Part shown: one piece after another, positions 13,658 through 24,819 of the stretch
How positions within the stretch are numbered: position 1 is the first letter of the stretch
How the letters are laid out: the number at the start of each line of letters is the position of its first letter
Assembly (NCBI RefSeq): GCF_003363775.1
Contig: NZ_CP031376.1
Location: 1-64,000 of the forward strand
DNA length: 64,000 nt
Origin: Spiroplasma alleghenense
GTDB taxonomy: Bacteria > Bacillota_I > Bacilli_A > Mycoplasmatales > Mycoplasmataceae
Direction: 5' to 3'
Made by a program: the position numbers and the translations under genes
Notes under the pieces: generated by a model
The model's database searches: none
The model's input: the letters and a program-made list of their open reading frames with translations, nothing else
Told to the model about the DNA's origin: nothing

Positions 13658-14839
13658 ATGCAAAAAATTGACTGAGAAAAAAAGTACTTAGTAGCTGTTT
13701 CTGGAGGTCCAGACAGCATTTTTCTTTTGTCCTCGCTAATTTCCGACAAAAACTTTAAGCATGACAATTTTATTGTTTGTCATGTTAACTATAATTATCG
13801 CGAAGATTCTCGTATTGACCAAAAAATTGTTGAAGAAATCTGTGAGTCAAATAAAATCAAACTGGAAATTAGAATTTTGAATGAAGACTATTCTAATCTT
13901 GGTGATAATTTTGAAAATTTTGCTCGGGTTAAAAGATATGATTTTTTCTTAGAAATTAGTAAAAAATATAAAAATTTTAACACCGTTTTAATAGCTCACA
14001 ATTTTAACGATTTAATCGAAACCTTTTTAATTCAAAAACAAAGAAAAAATATTGTTGATTTTTGGGGATTAAAAGAAACAACTTTTTATAAAGAACTTAT
14101 TGTTTTTAGACCAATATTGGATCTTAAAAAATCTGAAATAATGAAGTTTCTAGAAGTTAATAAAATTGATTACGCAATTGATTCAACAAATTTTGATGAA
14201 AAATTTCTCAGAAATAAAATCAGAAAAGAAATAAATGAAAAAGACTTCGGACAAATTCTAAAACAAATAATAAGTGAAAATGAAGAATTGACCAAAAATA
14301 ATGATATTGCACAAAACTATTTAAAAAATCATTCTAGTGATTTTCATATTTATATAAAAGATATTGGTAAGTTATCAGAAAAAACACAACAAATTGTAAT
14401 TGCTAAATTCCTATTAAAATCAGAAATTGGTAGAAATTTAGCAAAATCAAAAAAAGCAATTTTTAAAGAAATAGTTAAAATCTGCCAAAGCAAAAAGCCT
14501 TATGTAATTATGAAAAAAAATGACGTAGTTGTTTTAAAAGACTTTGAAAAGGTAATAATTTCTGATTTAAAAACCTTAAGTCCGGCCACTTATTCAGTTA
14601 AAAACAATAAAGCAATTTTAGAAAAATGAGGACCTGAAGCTTCAGAAAGAATTAAAAACCTTGATTTGAACCCTGATTGCTATATAACAAACGACTATTG
14701 GCAAATTAAAAGTAAACTTTATTATAAGGGTAAAAAACTAACTAAATATTATTCTGAAAAAAAAGTTGGTTATTTTGAAAGAATGAAGAATCTTTATATT
14801 TTGGATAAATATAAGACAATTATTCTATACATTGTTTAA
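13658..14839 (+). CDS. tilS: tRNA(Ile) lysidine synthetase TilS
   Basis: Attaches lysine to C34 of tRNA-Ile(CAU) so that it reads AUA; essential in AT-rich genomes. The 393-residue product has the PP-loop SGGPDS (about residues 15-20) and the downstream IAHNFNDLIETFLIQ region equivalent to the HH.DD.AET motif, here with H-N-F-N-D. Start ATG 13658 lies 3 bases after the previous stop, so the first 23 residues precede the first non-UGA stretch. The C-terminal domain is short. Bacillus order places hprT next; it is missing here and ftsH follows. Confidence 0.92.
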
Positions 14840-14903
14840 TTTGCTTTTATTCAGTTAATTAAAATGTTATTATATTATTGATTTTTAGAAAATGGTGAAT
14901 TTA

Positions 14904-16826
14904 GTGAAAAATAAGAAAAAGAGCTATTGATGATGACTAATTTTAGCGTTTGCAGTTATGATTCTGACTTTATGAATAATTTCAGCTGTTAATGGAGCGC
15001 CACAAGAGTTATCTGCAAACAGTTTGATGAATTACTTAAACAGTGGAGAGTACGTATTTTTTAACGTTAGTGTATCTTACGGCGAAAATGGAGTAGTTAC
15101 AATATCTGGAACATTACAGAATATAGCGGACTCAAAGAGTATGCGTTTCTTTACAAACATGGGATCATCAACATACGATGATTTCTATAATAATCAGCCA
15201 GCATTTGCGCAACTTATAACACATGCGAAAGTTGTTGTCCCAAGCGGAGTTACTTTCTTGAGTGTATTTATTTCATTATTGCCAATCATAATTTTAGTTG
15301 TACTTTATGTTGTTATCTTTAGATCTATGTCAAAAGGTGCCGGCGGAGGAGCTGGTGGAGTATTTGGAATGGGTAAAAACCGTGCCAGAGAAACAAAGTC
15401 AGATATTAAATTCTCAGATATTGCTGGAATTTCAGAAGAAAAGCAAGAACTTGTAGAATTGGTTGACTACTTAAAAAATCCTAAGAAATACTCAGAGCAA
15501 GGCGCAAGAGCTCCTAAAGGGGTATTAATGGAAGGTCCTCCAGGAACTGGTAAAACTCTTCTTGCAAAAGCTGTGGCTGGAGAAGCTGGCGTTGCCTTCT
15601 TCTCAATCTCGGGTTCAGAATTTGAAGAAATGTTTGTTGGGGTTGGTGCCAGCCGTGTTAGAGAAATGTTTACTGAGGCAAAAAAAGCAGCACCATGTAT
15701 AATATTTATTGATGAAATTGATGCAGTTGGAAGAAAAAGAAGTCAATCTGTTGGTATGAGTGGTTCAGAACAAACACTTAACCAACTATTGGTTGAAATG
15801 GATGGTTTTGGTACAAATTCGGGTGTTATTGTAATGGCTGCAACAAACCGTGTTGACGTTCTTGATGCTGCGCTTTTAAGACCGGGTCGTTTTGATAGAA
15901 CTATCCAAATATCATTGCCAGACATTAGAGAGCGTGAAGCTATTTTAAAACTTCATGCAAGAAACAAAATTGTTTCACCTTCAATTGATTGAAAACGAAT
16001 TGCTGAAAGAACTCCTGGTTTCTCTGGGGCTCAATTAGAAAACGTTTTAAATGAGGCAGCAATTCTTGTTGTTAGAGAAGGTAAAAAATTAATTGGTTTA
16101 GCAGAAATTGATGAAGCGATTGATAGAGTTGTTGGTGGTCCGGCAAAAAGATCGCGAGCAATGACACTATTGGATAAAGATATTGTTTCATATCATGAAG
16201 CAGGACATGCACTAATTGGGTTAAAACTTGAAAGTGCAAATAAAGTTCAAAAAGTGACAATAATTCCAAGGGGAAATGCTGGTGGTTACACAATCATGAC
16301 TCCAAAAGATGAAAGTGTCTTTTCTTCAAAAGAAGACCTATTCGCATCAATTACAGGATATCTTGGAGGTCGTGCAGCTGAAGAATTTATTTTTGGTAAA
16401 AATAAAATTACAACAGGGGCACACGATGACTTAGATAAGGCCACAAATATAGCGCGAAGAATGGTTACACAATTTGGAATGTCTAGCTTGGGATTGACAA
16501 AGTTCTTAACAATGTCAGAGGAGGCATATGGACAAACAAAAGGTGTTTATTCAGACGAAACAGCATTAAAAATTGATTTAGAGGTACAAAAAATTCTTGA
16601 GGCATGTTATAAATCTTCACTTGAGATTATTAAAGGCCACAAGAAAACTCTAGAATTAATTGCTGAGTCACTAAGAATTCTTGAGACAATTACTGCTGAA
16701 CAAATCGACTACATCAACGAAAAAAATAAACTACCAGTTGAAGTAGAAGAAGAAAAAGCTCGTCAAAAAGAAAATAAAAGAAAAGAAGAAAATGGGGAAA
16801 TTTTAGAATTCACTCCAGACGAATAA
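14904..16826 (+). CDS. ftsH: ATP-dependent zinc metalloprotease FtsH
   Basis: Membrane-anchored AAA+ protease that degrades misfolded membrane and short-lived proteins. The product (640 residues from GTG 14904) has two membrane segments (about residues 7-27 and 119-139). It has Walker A GPPGTGKT, Walker [11 protein letters not shown], the second region of homology (LLRPGRFDR) and zinc site HEAGH. GTG 14904 is chosen because GGTGA stands 5 bases upstream; an in-frame ATG at 14892 has no ribosome site. The first membrane segment contains three UGA Trp codons in a row (14928-14936). A strong terminator follows. Confidence 0.95.
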
Positions 16827-16829
16827 AAA

Positions 16830-16853
16830 AGTCTGTCTTTACAGACTTTTTTA
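16830..16853 (+). terminator. Rho-independent terminator after ftsH
   Basis: Stem AGTCTGT (16830-16836) with ACAGACT (16841-16847), loop CTTT, then a T run. hslO starts 26 bases later. Confidence 0.9.
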
Positions 16854-16878
16854 TTAAAAAATTAGAAATGAGAAAAAA

Positions 16879-17736
16879 ATGGATTTAGAAGTAAGGGCTC
16901 TCAGTGAGAAGCATAATTTAAAAATAAGCATTGTGGATTTAACAGAATCTATCCAAGAAATCATTACTTTGCAAAACACAAATACTCATGCAAGTATAGC
17001 TTTAGGTAAATTTTTGATTGCCAATTGTCTAATTGGGGCGGATTTAAAAAGTGGCCAAAAAATTATTTCAGATATAAACGGTACTGGATTAGCTGGAACT
17101 ATGATTGCTGAATTTCAAGACAAAACGGTAAGGGGTTATATTCAAGTTCCGGACTTTAGTTTAGATGAAATTAAAGAAAATGAAGGAAGTCCGCTTTCTC
17201 AAACAGTTGGTAAAATTGGTTTTTTACAGGTTTCAAAAGATATTGGTTTGAAGGAACCTTATTCTTCAAAAGTTCAAATTGTTAACGGGGAAATTAATAT
17301 TGATTTTATGTACTTGTTGAGTCAAAGCGATCAGGTTAACTCTCTAATTTCAAGTTTGGTTGATATTAACGAGTCTGGGCGAGTTATAAAGGCTGTTGGT
17401 ATTATGATTCAACTATTACCCGGACACAGCGAAGAGGATATTGAATTTTTAGAAGGAAAACTAGGGTCTTTAGAACACCTTTTAGACACTTTGAAAAAAA
17501 CAACAGTTTATGAATCATTGATTAAAGATATCGCAGAAGATTCTAAAATTTTAGAAGTTAATGAATTAAAATATAAATGTACTTGTAATAAAGAAAAAGT
17601 AATGTCATCAGTAAAGTTGATTGGTGAGGAAGAACTACAAAAAATTGTAGATAAAAAAGAAGAGGTTGAAGTAATTTGCGACTTCTGTAAATTAAAATAT
17701 AATATTACGTCAGAAGAAATTAAAAAAATAATTTAA
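16879..17736 (+). CDS. hslO: Redox-regulated chaperone Hsp33
   Basis: Holdase chaperone switched on by oxidation. The 285-residue product has the family start (VRALSEKHNLKI), the conserved GLAGTM/GY(I/V)xxP region and the C-terminal zinc switch CTC (about residue 236) with CDFC (about 270), giving the CXC...CXXC redox center. All four cysteines are present, so redox regulation should be intact. The position after ftsH matches the Bacillus order (coaX missing). ATG 16879 follows a weak ribosome site, GAGAAAA. Confidence 0.94.
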   Translation: MDLEVRALSEKHNLKISIVDLTESIQEIITLQNTNTHASIALGKFLIANCLIGADLKSGQKIISDINGTGLAGTMIAEFQDKTVRGYIQVPDFSLDEIKENEGSPLSQTVGKIGFLQVSKDIGLKEPYSSKVQIVNGEINIDFMYLLSQSDQVNSLISSLVDINESGRVIKAVGIMIQLLPGHSEEDIEFLEGKLGSLEHLLDTLKKTTVYESLIKDIAEDSKILEVNELKYKCTCNKEKVMSSVKLIGEEELQKIVDKKEEVEVICDFCKLKYNITSEEIKKII

Positions 17737-17748
17737 GTGTAAATATGA

Positions 17749-17754
17749 TATTAT
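17749..17754 (+). promoter_or_regulatory. Promoter -10 of the ABC ATPase gene
   Basis: TATTAT with TGA immediately upstream forms an extended -10 element, 29 bases before the ATG at 17783. Confidence 0.5.
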
Positions 17755-17782
17755 CTTTAAAAGAATAAACAAGGAGAAAATA

Positions 17783-18721
17783 ATGGCTAAAAAAGATGAA
17801 AAAAACCTAATTCAAGATGATGCAGTAGTTAAAGAAAATAGTTCTGAGGCTGAATTTGTTGTCGTGGAACCGTTTACGGTTACCGAAGAAGGTGTAAAAG
17901 CTGTTAAGGCTAAAAACAAATATCAAAAGCAATTAACAAACAAATATTCAAAAGAAATTTTAGAAGGTAAAATTGTTTCAACAACAGGGGTAAAGCCTGA
18001 AGTTGATAAAAACGTAATTGAGCTTGTTAATGTTAGAAAATCTTATGTAACAGGAGATGTGGAAACACCAGTACTAAAGGGTGTTGACATTAAATTTAAA
18101 AAGGGTAATTTCATTGTAATTCTTGGTCCTTCAGGTTCGGGTAAAACAACTCTCTTGAATTTAATATCTGGACTAGATAAAACTAGTGAAGGGGACGTAT
18201 TTGTTCTTGGATCAAACCTTTCTTTATTAAAGGATTCTCATTTAACAAAATTTAGAAGAGATAACGTTGGGTTTATTTTCCAACAATATAATCTACTTGC
18301 TAATTTAACAGCCAAAGAAAATGCTGAAGTTGGAGAAAACTTGAGTAGAAACAAAAATAAAGATATGACAATTGAAGATATTTTTGAAACAATTGGGATG
18401 AAAGAGCAAATGAATAAATATCCTCACCAAATGTCTGGGGGTCAACAACAAAGGGTTTCAATCGCCAGAGCTCTTGCTAAAAATCCAGACATTCTTTTTG
18501 GAGACGAACCAACTGGGGCGCTTGATGAAGAAATGGGTAGAAAAGTTTTAGAAATTTTGATTCAAGTAAATCAAAAATACAAAACTACTGTAATCATTGT
18601 TACTCACAACCCTAATATTGCTGATATTGCAAATACTGTTGTTCATGTTCGTAATGGATTAATTGACGATATTAAACAAAATGCAAAACCAAAAAAACCA
18701 TCAGAAATTGATTGATCATAA
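17783..18721 (+). CDS. ABC transporter ATP-binding protein (MacB/LolD-like), orphan
   Basis: Nucleotide-binding subunit of an ABC transporter, peripheral to the membrane. The 312-residue product has a 75-residue charged N-terminal extension. A standard ABC domain follows: Walker A GPSGSGKTT (about residues 113-121), signature MSGGQQQR, Walker B DILFGDEPTGALDE and the switch His in VTHN. The spacing and LNLISGLDKTSEGDVF resemble the MacB/LolD/FtsE group. No permease gene is nearby, so the partner and substrate are unknown. The frame ends WS-TAA past one UGA. Its own promoter suggests it is a separate unit. Confidence 0.88.
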
Positions 18722-18808
18722 TAATAGATAAAAAACTTAAATCTAGTAACGGATTTATTTTTTTTTGCAAATAAGACCGATTTAGGTTTATTCAAAAAAA
18801 TAAAGAGA

Positions 18809-18814
18809 TATAAT
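18809..18814 (+). promoter_or_regulatory. Promoter -10 upstream of the DUF1904-like gene and dus
   Basis: A TATAAT hexamer 22 bases before the ATG at 18837, in a 115-base spacer. The spacer also holds a weak AAATC/GATTT hairpin with a T run (about 18738-18765) that could end the ABC ATPase transcript. Confidence 0.55.
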
Positions 18815-18836
18815 AATTTAAAGGATGGATAAAAAA

Positions 18837-19148
18837 ATGCCAATATTTAATTTTTACGGAACAAGTAAAGAACATGTTCAAAATTTTGCCAATAGAATAG
18901 ATGAGATTTCAGAAGCTTTAAAAGCACCAAATTCAGCTTTTTCATTTTGAAACATTGACTCTGATTCTATAGGTCAAGAAAATTTAATTAAAATAGAAAT
19001 AAAATGAAAAAAACGTAGTGAGGATATGAAGTCTTGAATTGCTAATTTTTCTCAACAATTTTTTTCAAAAATTAACAAAGATTACCAAACAATAATTCTT
19101 TTTACTGAAATTGATGACAATTACTATAAAACAGGTATTAAGTCTTAA
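18837..19148 (+). CDS. Small conserved protein, possibly DUF1904 family
   Basis: A 103-residue protein that starts at ATG 18837 behind AAGGATGG and contains three UGA Trp codons, so a standard-code scan would miss it. The start Met-Pro followed by a short beta strand (MPIFNFYG) and an alternating helix/strand layout resemble the DUF1904 proteins of Firmicutes and mollicutes, which look tautomerase-like. I assign this by pattern only. Its stop overlaps the ATG of dus by one base (TAATG), so it is translationally coupled to a tRNA-modifying enzyme. No function is known. Confidence 0.75.
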
Positions 19149-20113
19149 TGAAAATAGGTAATATTGAAATTCCTGGGAATCTTGTCTTAGGGCCAATGGC
19201 GGGAACAACAAATGCCGCTTTTAGAATTATTTGCAAAGAAAATGGAGCAGATTTAGTCTATGCTGAAATGGTAAGTTCTGAGGGCCTTGTCCACGGTAAT
19301 AAGAAATCGTTTGAAATGATAAAAGTTGAAAATATTGAGCACCCAATTACTTTGCAAATTTTTGGTTTTGATTTGGATTCGTTTATAAAAGCGGCTAAGC
19401 TTGTTAATGAAGAATCAAATTGCGATATCATTGATATAAATATGGGTTGTCCTGCTCCAAAAGTGGCAGTAAAAAGTCAGGCTGGCGCTAATTTGCTGAA
19501 ATATCCAGACAAAATTTATGAAATAGTAAAGGCTGTTGTTGAAGTTGTTGATAAACCCGTCTCTGTTAAATTAAGAATCGGATGAGATGATAATTCTAAG
19601 AATGTTGTAGAAATTGCTAAGTTATGTGAAAAGGCTGGCGCAAGCGCACTAACAATTCACGGCCGAACAAGGTCGCAATTTTTTACAGGTAAGGCGGATT
19701 GGAGTTACATTAAGAAAGTTAAAGAATCAGTAAGTATTCCAGTCATTGGCAATGGTGATGTTGTTGATGGACCCTCTGCTTTAAAAATGCTAAACGAGAC
19801 AGGTTGTGATGCTGTAATGATCGCTAGAGCCGCTCAAGGTAACCCGTGAATTTTTAAACAAATTAAGGATTTTTTAGAAACCGGAAAGCAGAGCGAAGCT
19901 CCAACATTTGATGAATGAAAAAAAGTAGTTATGCGCCATACAGAGCTAATTGTTGAAATGAAGGGTGAATCTTTAGGAGTTAGAGAAATGCGTAAACAAA
20001 TCCTTTGATATCTTGCCGTTTTACCTAAAAATGATAAAATAATTGAAATGAAGAAAAAATGCATAAGCGTGGAAACGGTTCAAGAAATTTTGGATTTATT
20101 TGAGTCATATTAA
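19148..20113 (+). CDS. dus: tRNA-dihydrouridine synthase (DusB-like)
   Basis: FMN enzyme that reduces specific uridines in the tRNA D-loop. The 321-residue product has an N-terminal TIM barrel with LGPMAGTTNAAFR and the catalytic cysteine in NMGCPAPKV (about residue 101). Also visible are the tRNA and FMN-binding HGRTRSQFFTG, GNGDV and ARAAQGNPW. The lysS start is 13 bases on; the dus-lysS pair is the Bacillus order. Confidence 0.94.
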
Positions 20114-20126
20114 TAAGGAGAAATTT

Positions 20127-21635
<1,509 letters not shown>

Positions 21636-21637
21636 TT

Positions 21638-22642
21638 ATGAAATTTGAAATAGCTTTAGGTTACAACTCAAAATTAGACAAGTTAGAAACTCTAAAAGCA
21701 ATTAATATTATTAAAAATAACTTAAAGCAAAAAATAATGGAACGTAATCTTTTAATTGAAATTAATCCAGCATTAGTAACAAATAAAGAATTATGATTAA
21801 ATGACGATTTCCAAGGGACCCAGCGAGCATTAGATTTCGACTTAGTAAATAACAACTTTTACGGAGAAATCCTACAATCTAACAATAAGTACCGCAGACA
21901 TTTTTTAATGAAGAATGGTTTACAAAATGTTGGTGACGGTGTAATTTCTGATTTTTCATGTCTGAGAAGAGATGAAAAAATAGGAAATACAACTTCAAAT
22001 ATTTACGATGAAATAGGTTTTGAAATTGTTGTCAATAAATATGAGACCGATTATTTAAATGACTTTATAGTTGCTCTATATGGACAGTTAATTTCTGTCG
22101 ATGAAATGGTTAAAGATGAATTTGATCAACTTGAGAAAGAACATCTAAGTACTCAAATAACTTTCATCAGCTTTTCTAAACTAAAAGCACTTTACCCTTT
22201 TATTTCCTTTAAGGAAAGACTGAATCGCTTTGCTAAAGAAAATGGTAGCTTTGTTCTAACAAACTTTGTTAAAAAATTGTTTAACACAAAAGATTTAAAT
22301 AATTTTTCAGAGGATGTTTTTGATTTTAATTCATATTCAATAATTTATACATATAATCCAGTTACTGAGTCAGCGGTTGAAATAGCTTATTTAAGTTACT
22401 CTGTTGATAGAGAAATCTTGCAAGAACAGAATCTGTTGTTAAAGGAAAACTTTAAAACCAAAACCGGTTATGATCATCTTGTTACTACTGGAAAATTGCC
22501 ACTGACAATTAGCGGGGGAGTTTATACATCAAAATTCACAATGCTGGTTTTGGAAAAAAACCATATTGCTGAGGTTCAAAATTCTATTTGATCAAAAGAT
22601 TTTGAAGATTTCTGTGATAAAAACGAAATTAATATTCTTTAA
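21638..22642 (+). CDS. asnA: Aspartate-ammonia ligase (asparagine synthetase A)
   Basis: Makes asparagine from aspartate, ammonia and ATP; structurally a class II synthetase relative. The 334-residue product aligns by eye with AsnA landmarks: LIEINPALV near the N-terminus, the LRRDE motif with downstream IYDEIGFE, and the C-terminal PLTISGGVYTSKFTMLVLEK-type motif 3. It starts 2 bases after lysS. It fits a synthetase paralog neighbour and suggests this organism can make its own Asn, unlike many mollicutes. A terminator follows. Confidence 0.88.
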
Positions 22643-22666
22643 AAAGCTGCAAGGCTTTTTTTATTT
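22641..22666 (+). terminator. Rho-independent terminator after asnA
   Basis: Stem AAAAAGC (22641-22647) with GCTTTTT (22654-22660), loop TGCAAG, followed by more T. It begins inside the stop codon. Confidence 0.7.
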
Positions 22667-22690
22667 TAATTTTAGAAAGTGATTTGAGTA

Positions 22691-22696
22691 TATAAT
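22691..22696 (+). promoter_or_regulatory. Promoter -10 of ispD
   Basis: TATAAT 18 bases before the ATG. No convincing -35 box. Confidence 0.55.
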
Positions 22697-22714
22697 AAAT
22701 TAAAGGGTGATTTT

Positions 22715-23359
22715 ATGTTTTCTGTAATTATTGTAGCGGCCGGTGATAGCACGAGGTTTTCTGGTGGTAATAAAATGGTTGTTAAATTAGAAAATCAAGA
22801 GTTGGTTATTAATGAAACCTGTAAGTTATTTTTAGAAAATAATAAAATTTCAAAAGTGATTTTAGTTTCAAAAGATCAGATAAAAGAAATTGTTTTTAAA
22901 AGATTTGTTAATAATAGCAAAATGGTTTTTACTCAAGGAGGTTCAACCCGTTTTTTATCAGTTAAGAATGGCTTGGAAATTTGTGATACAGAAAAAGTTT
23001 TAATTCATGATGGGGCAAGGCCTTTCTTGTCGCAAAAGCTTTTAGACAAAATTTTATATGAAATAGAATCTTCTGAATATGACGCTGTAATTCCTTGAAT
23101 ACCTGTAACAAATACTTTAAAAAAAATTAAACCTAAAATTAAAACAGTCAAAAGAGAAGAGTTTGTTCAAACCCAAACACCTCAAGCTTTTAATACAAAA
23201 ATGTTGAAAAAAATTTATGAAAATTTGGATGATGGTGAATTTTATGATGATTGTCAGGTTTTGGAAGAACACAAAAAAGATGCCAAAATTAAACTAGTTG
23301 AAGGGGAAATAACTAATAAAAAAATCACTTTTATTCAAGATTTATCAATAAACACTTAA
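22715..23359 (+). CDS. ispD: 2-C-methyl-D-erythritol 4-phosphate cytidylyltransferase-like (IspD/TarI family)
   Basis: CTP-dependent cytidylyltransferase with the nucleotide-binding start VIIVAAGDSTRF and NKM (usually G-x-G-x-R...K). It also shows GG.TR.LSVKNGL, HDGARPF (metal and substrate site) and QTQTPQAF, the pattern shared by IspD and the ribitol-phosphate enzyme TarI. Length 214 is normal or slightly short for IspD. The C-terminal YDDCQVLEE replaces the usual TDD motif. IspD acts in the MEP route to isoprenoids; TarI in teichoic acid synthesis, which has no role in a wall-less cell. It stands alone with its own promoter. Confidence 0.82.
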
Positions 23360-23378
23360 ATTTTGTCTCAAAATAATA

Positions 23379-23384
23379 TATAAT
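23379..23384 (+). promoter_or_regulatory. Promoter -10 of the rpsF operon
   Basis: TATAAT ends 4 bases before the structured rpsF leader at 23389, so the transcript should begin at or just before the hairpin. Confidence 0.65.
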
Positions 23385-23388
23385 TTTT

Positions 23389-23420
23389 AGGCGAGTTAAT
23401 AAATCATTAACTCCTTGCCT
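23389..23420 (+). promoter_or_regulatory. Hairpin leader of rpsF-ssb-rpsR, candidate S6:S18 binding site
   Basis: Two stacked stems: AGGC (23389-23392) with GCCT (23417-23420), and GAGTTAA (23393-23399) with TTAACTC (23407-23413). A 7-base loop closes them, and an unpaired CTT (23414-23416) bulges on the 3' side. Bacterial rpsF leaders often fold into a stem with a 3' bulge bound by the S6:S18 dimer (usually with CCG). The shape matches; the bulge sequence does not fully. Regulation by S6:S18 is inference. Confidence 0.6.
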
Positions 23421-23454
23421 TAAATTAGGCCATAGACCATAAGGAGAATAAAAC

Positions 23455-23910
23455 ATGGTAAGAAAATATGAAATCATGTATATCCTAGACCAAGATACAA
23501 CTGAGGTAAAGGAAGTACAAAAGAAATTGCATGCAATTTTAGAAACTAACGGAGGGAAAATTATTGAGTCAGCAGATTGAGGTCTTAAAAATTTTGCTTA
23601 TCCAATCAATCGTAAGGAAAAGGGATATTACACAGTTGTAATTTCAGATACAACATCAGAAAATATCAACGAATTCCAACGTGTTGCTAAAATTGATAAA
23701 AATGTAGTACGTGTAATGGTAATTAACACAGAATCAGAAAAAAGATATGAACAAACAACAAAATTATCAAAAACTGATATGTCAAAATTCAAGGAAGAAA
23801 AACGTGCTCCAAAACCATTTGAAAAACGTTTTAACCGTGAAGGTTTTAATAAAAATAACAATCCAGCAAATAACAATTCAGAAAACAAAACTGAAAAGCC
23901 AGCAGAATAA
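23455..23910 (+). CDS. rpsF: 30S ribosomal protein S6
   Basis: Small-subunit protein that binds S18 on the platform. The first 95 or so residues carry the S6 fold (RKYEIMYILDQDTTEV..., then GLKNFAYPINRKEKGYY). Residues beyond about 100 form a charged, asparagine-rich tail without clear homology, making the protein 151 residues instead of about 95. It begins at ATG 23455 behind AAGGAG. ssb follows 16 bases on, as in nearly all bacteria. Confidence 0.95.
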
Positions 23911-23926
23911 TTGGAGGTATTAATTA

Positions 23927-24403
23927 ATGAATCAAGTTCAACTAATTGGAAGAATCACTAAGGATTTAGAATTAAGAACCTCTTCAGCTGGTAAATCATT
24001 TGTTGCGTTTACTTTAGCTGTCAGTTCATTTGGAGGAGGTAAGGAGTATACAAACTTTATTCCTTGCTTTGCCTGAGAAAGAAGTGCAGAAAACATGGCT
24101 AAATTTTTAAAAAAAGGAAGTCTGATAGCTGTTGAAGGTTCATTGAGTGCAAGAAGCGAAAACAAAGATGGAGTTTACCAAACAATTGTTAACGTTACTG
24201 CCCAAAGAGTTGAATTTTTAGAATCAAGAGGTTCGGGGCAATCATTTGATCGCGAACCGGTTCAAGCTTTTAATACAGAGCCAAACTCAAATTTTGACTT
24301 AGACGTTGTTAACAACTTCTCTGCTAAAAATGAAGAAAAAAAATATGAAGCTCCAAAACAATCATTTTCAGATGATGACGATGATTCGATTTTATGAGAT
24401 TAA
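23927..24403 (+). CDS. ssb: Single-stranded DNA-binding protein
   Basis: Coats single-stranded DNA in replication and repair. The N-terminal OB fold (NQVQLIGRITKDLELR to about residue 105) is typical. A flexible linker leads to an acidic tip. With UGA as Trp the protein ends DSILWD (158 residues) rather than the usual DDDIPF-type tip, which docks partner proteins. Start ATG 23927 follows TGGAGG. Sits between rpsF and rpsR, and is probably controlled with them. Confidence 0.95.
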
Positions 24404-24418
24404 CAGAAGAGGAAAAAA

Positions 24419-24643
24419 ATGAAAAAATTTAACGTAAGAAGAAAAAAAGTAAACTTTTTTGCTAAAAATGAAATAAACTACATTGATTACAAAGATGTTG
24501 ATTTATTGAAAAAATTCATTTCAGGAAATGGACAAATTTTACCAAAAAGAGTTACAGGTACATCACCAAAACACCAAAGAATGCTGTCAACAGCAATTAA
24601 AAGAGCAAGAATTATGGGATTATTGCCTTTCGTAGTTCAATAA
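24419..24643 (+). CDS. rpsR: 30S ribosomal protein S18
   Basis: S6 partner on the 30S platform. The 74-residue product shows the family core [14 protein letters not shown], then [10 protein letters not shown] and the closing [14 protein letters not shown]-like end. It has no cysteines in the N-terminal part, so it is the zinc-free form. A terminator follows the TAA. Confidence 0.95.
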   Translation: MKKFNVRRKKVNFFAKNEINYIDYKDVDLLKKFISGNGQILPKRVTGTSPKHQRMLSTAIKRARIMGLLPFVVQ

Positions 24644-24650
24644 AAAATTA

Positions 24651-24684
24651 ACCACCAAATGTAATTGGTGGTTTTTATTTTTTT
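24651..24684 (+). terminator. Rho-independent terminator after rpsR
   Basis: Stem ACCACCAA (24651-24658) with TTGGTGGT (24665-24672), loop ATGTAA, then a T-rich tail. Confidence 0.92.
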
Positions 24685-24714
24685 GACCCCCTAATTAAAT
24701 TTATATAGTATAAT
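24683..24714 (+). promoter_or_regulatory. Promoter of the mgtA leader
   Basis: TTGACC (24683-24688) lies upstream of overlapping -10 candidates. TATAAT at 24709-24714 gives a 20-base spacer; TAGTAT at 24706-24711 gives 17. Transcription would start near 24720, just before the leader ORF. Confidence 0.6.
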
Positions 24715-24738
24715 AGAAAAAGTGAAAGAGGTGGTTGT

Positions 24739-24819
24739 ATGAGTCCGTTATCCAGTTTTAATGACGAAGTGCCAATAGATACCAAAAAAATAGATAAATA
24801 TAGCCACAATACTAATTAG
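24739..24819 (+). CDS. Predicted mgtA leader peptide (26 codons)
   Basis: A short ORF starting at ATG 24739 behind a strong ribosome site (AAAGAGGTGG, 24725-24734) and ending at TAG, between the promoter and mgtA. It begins MSPLSSFNDEVPID, a run of acidic residues and prolines, then turns basic and hydrophilic. E. coli mgtL, upstream of mgtA, encodes a short peptide with an acidic/proline run that makes ribosomes unstable at low Mg2+. The position and composition match; the sequence itself is unrelated. It might act as a cis-regulatory peptide. I do not recognise a product family. Confidence 0.6.
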   Translation: MSPLSSFNDEVPIDTKKIDKYSHNTN

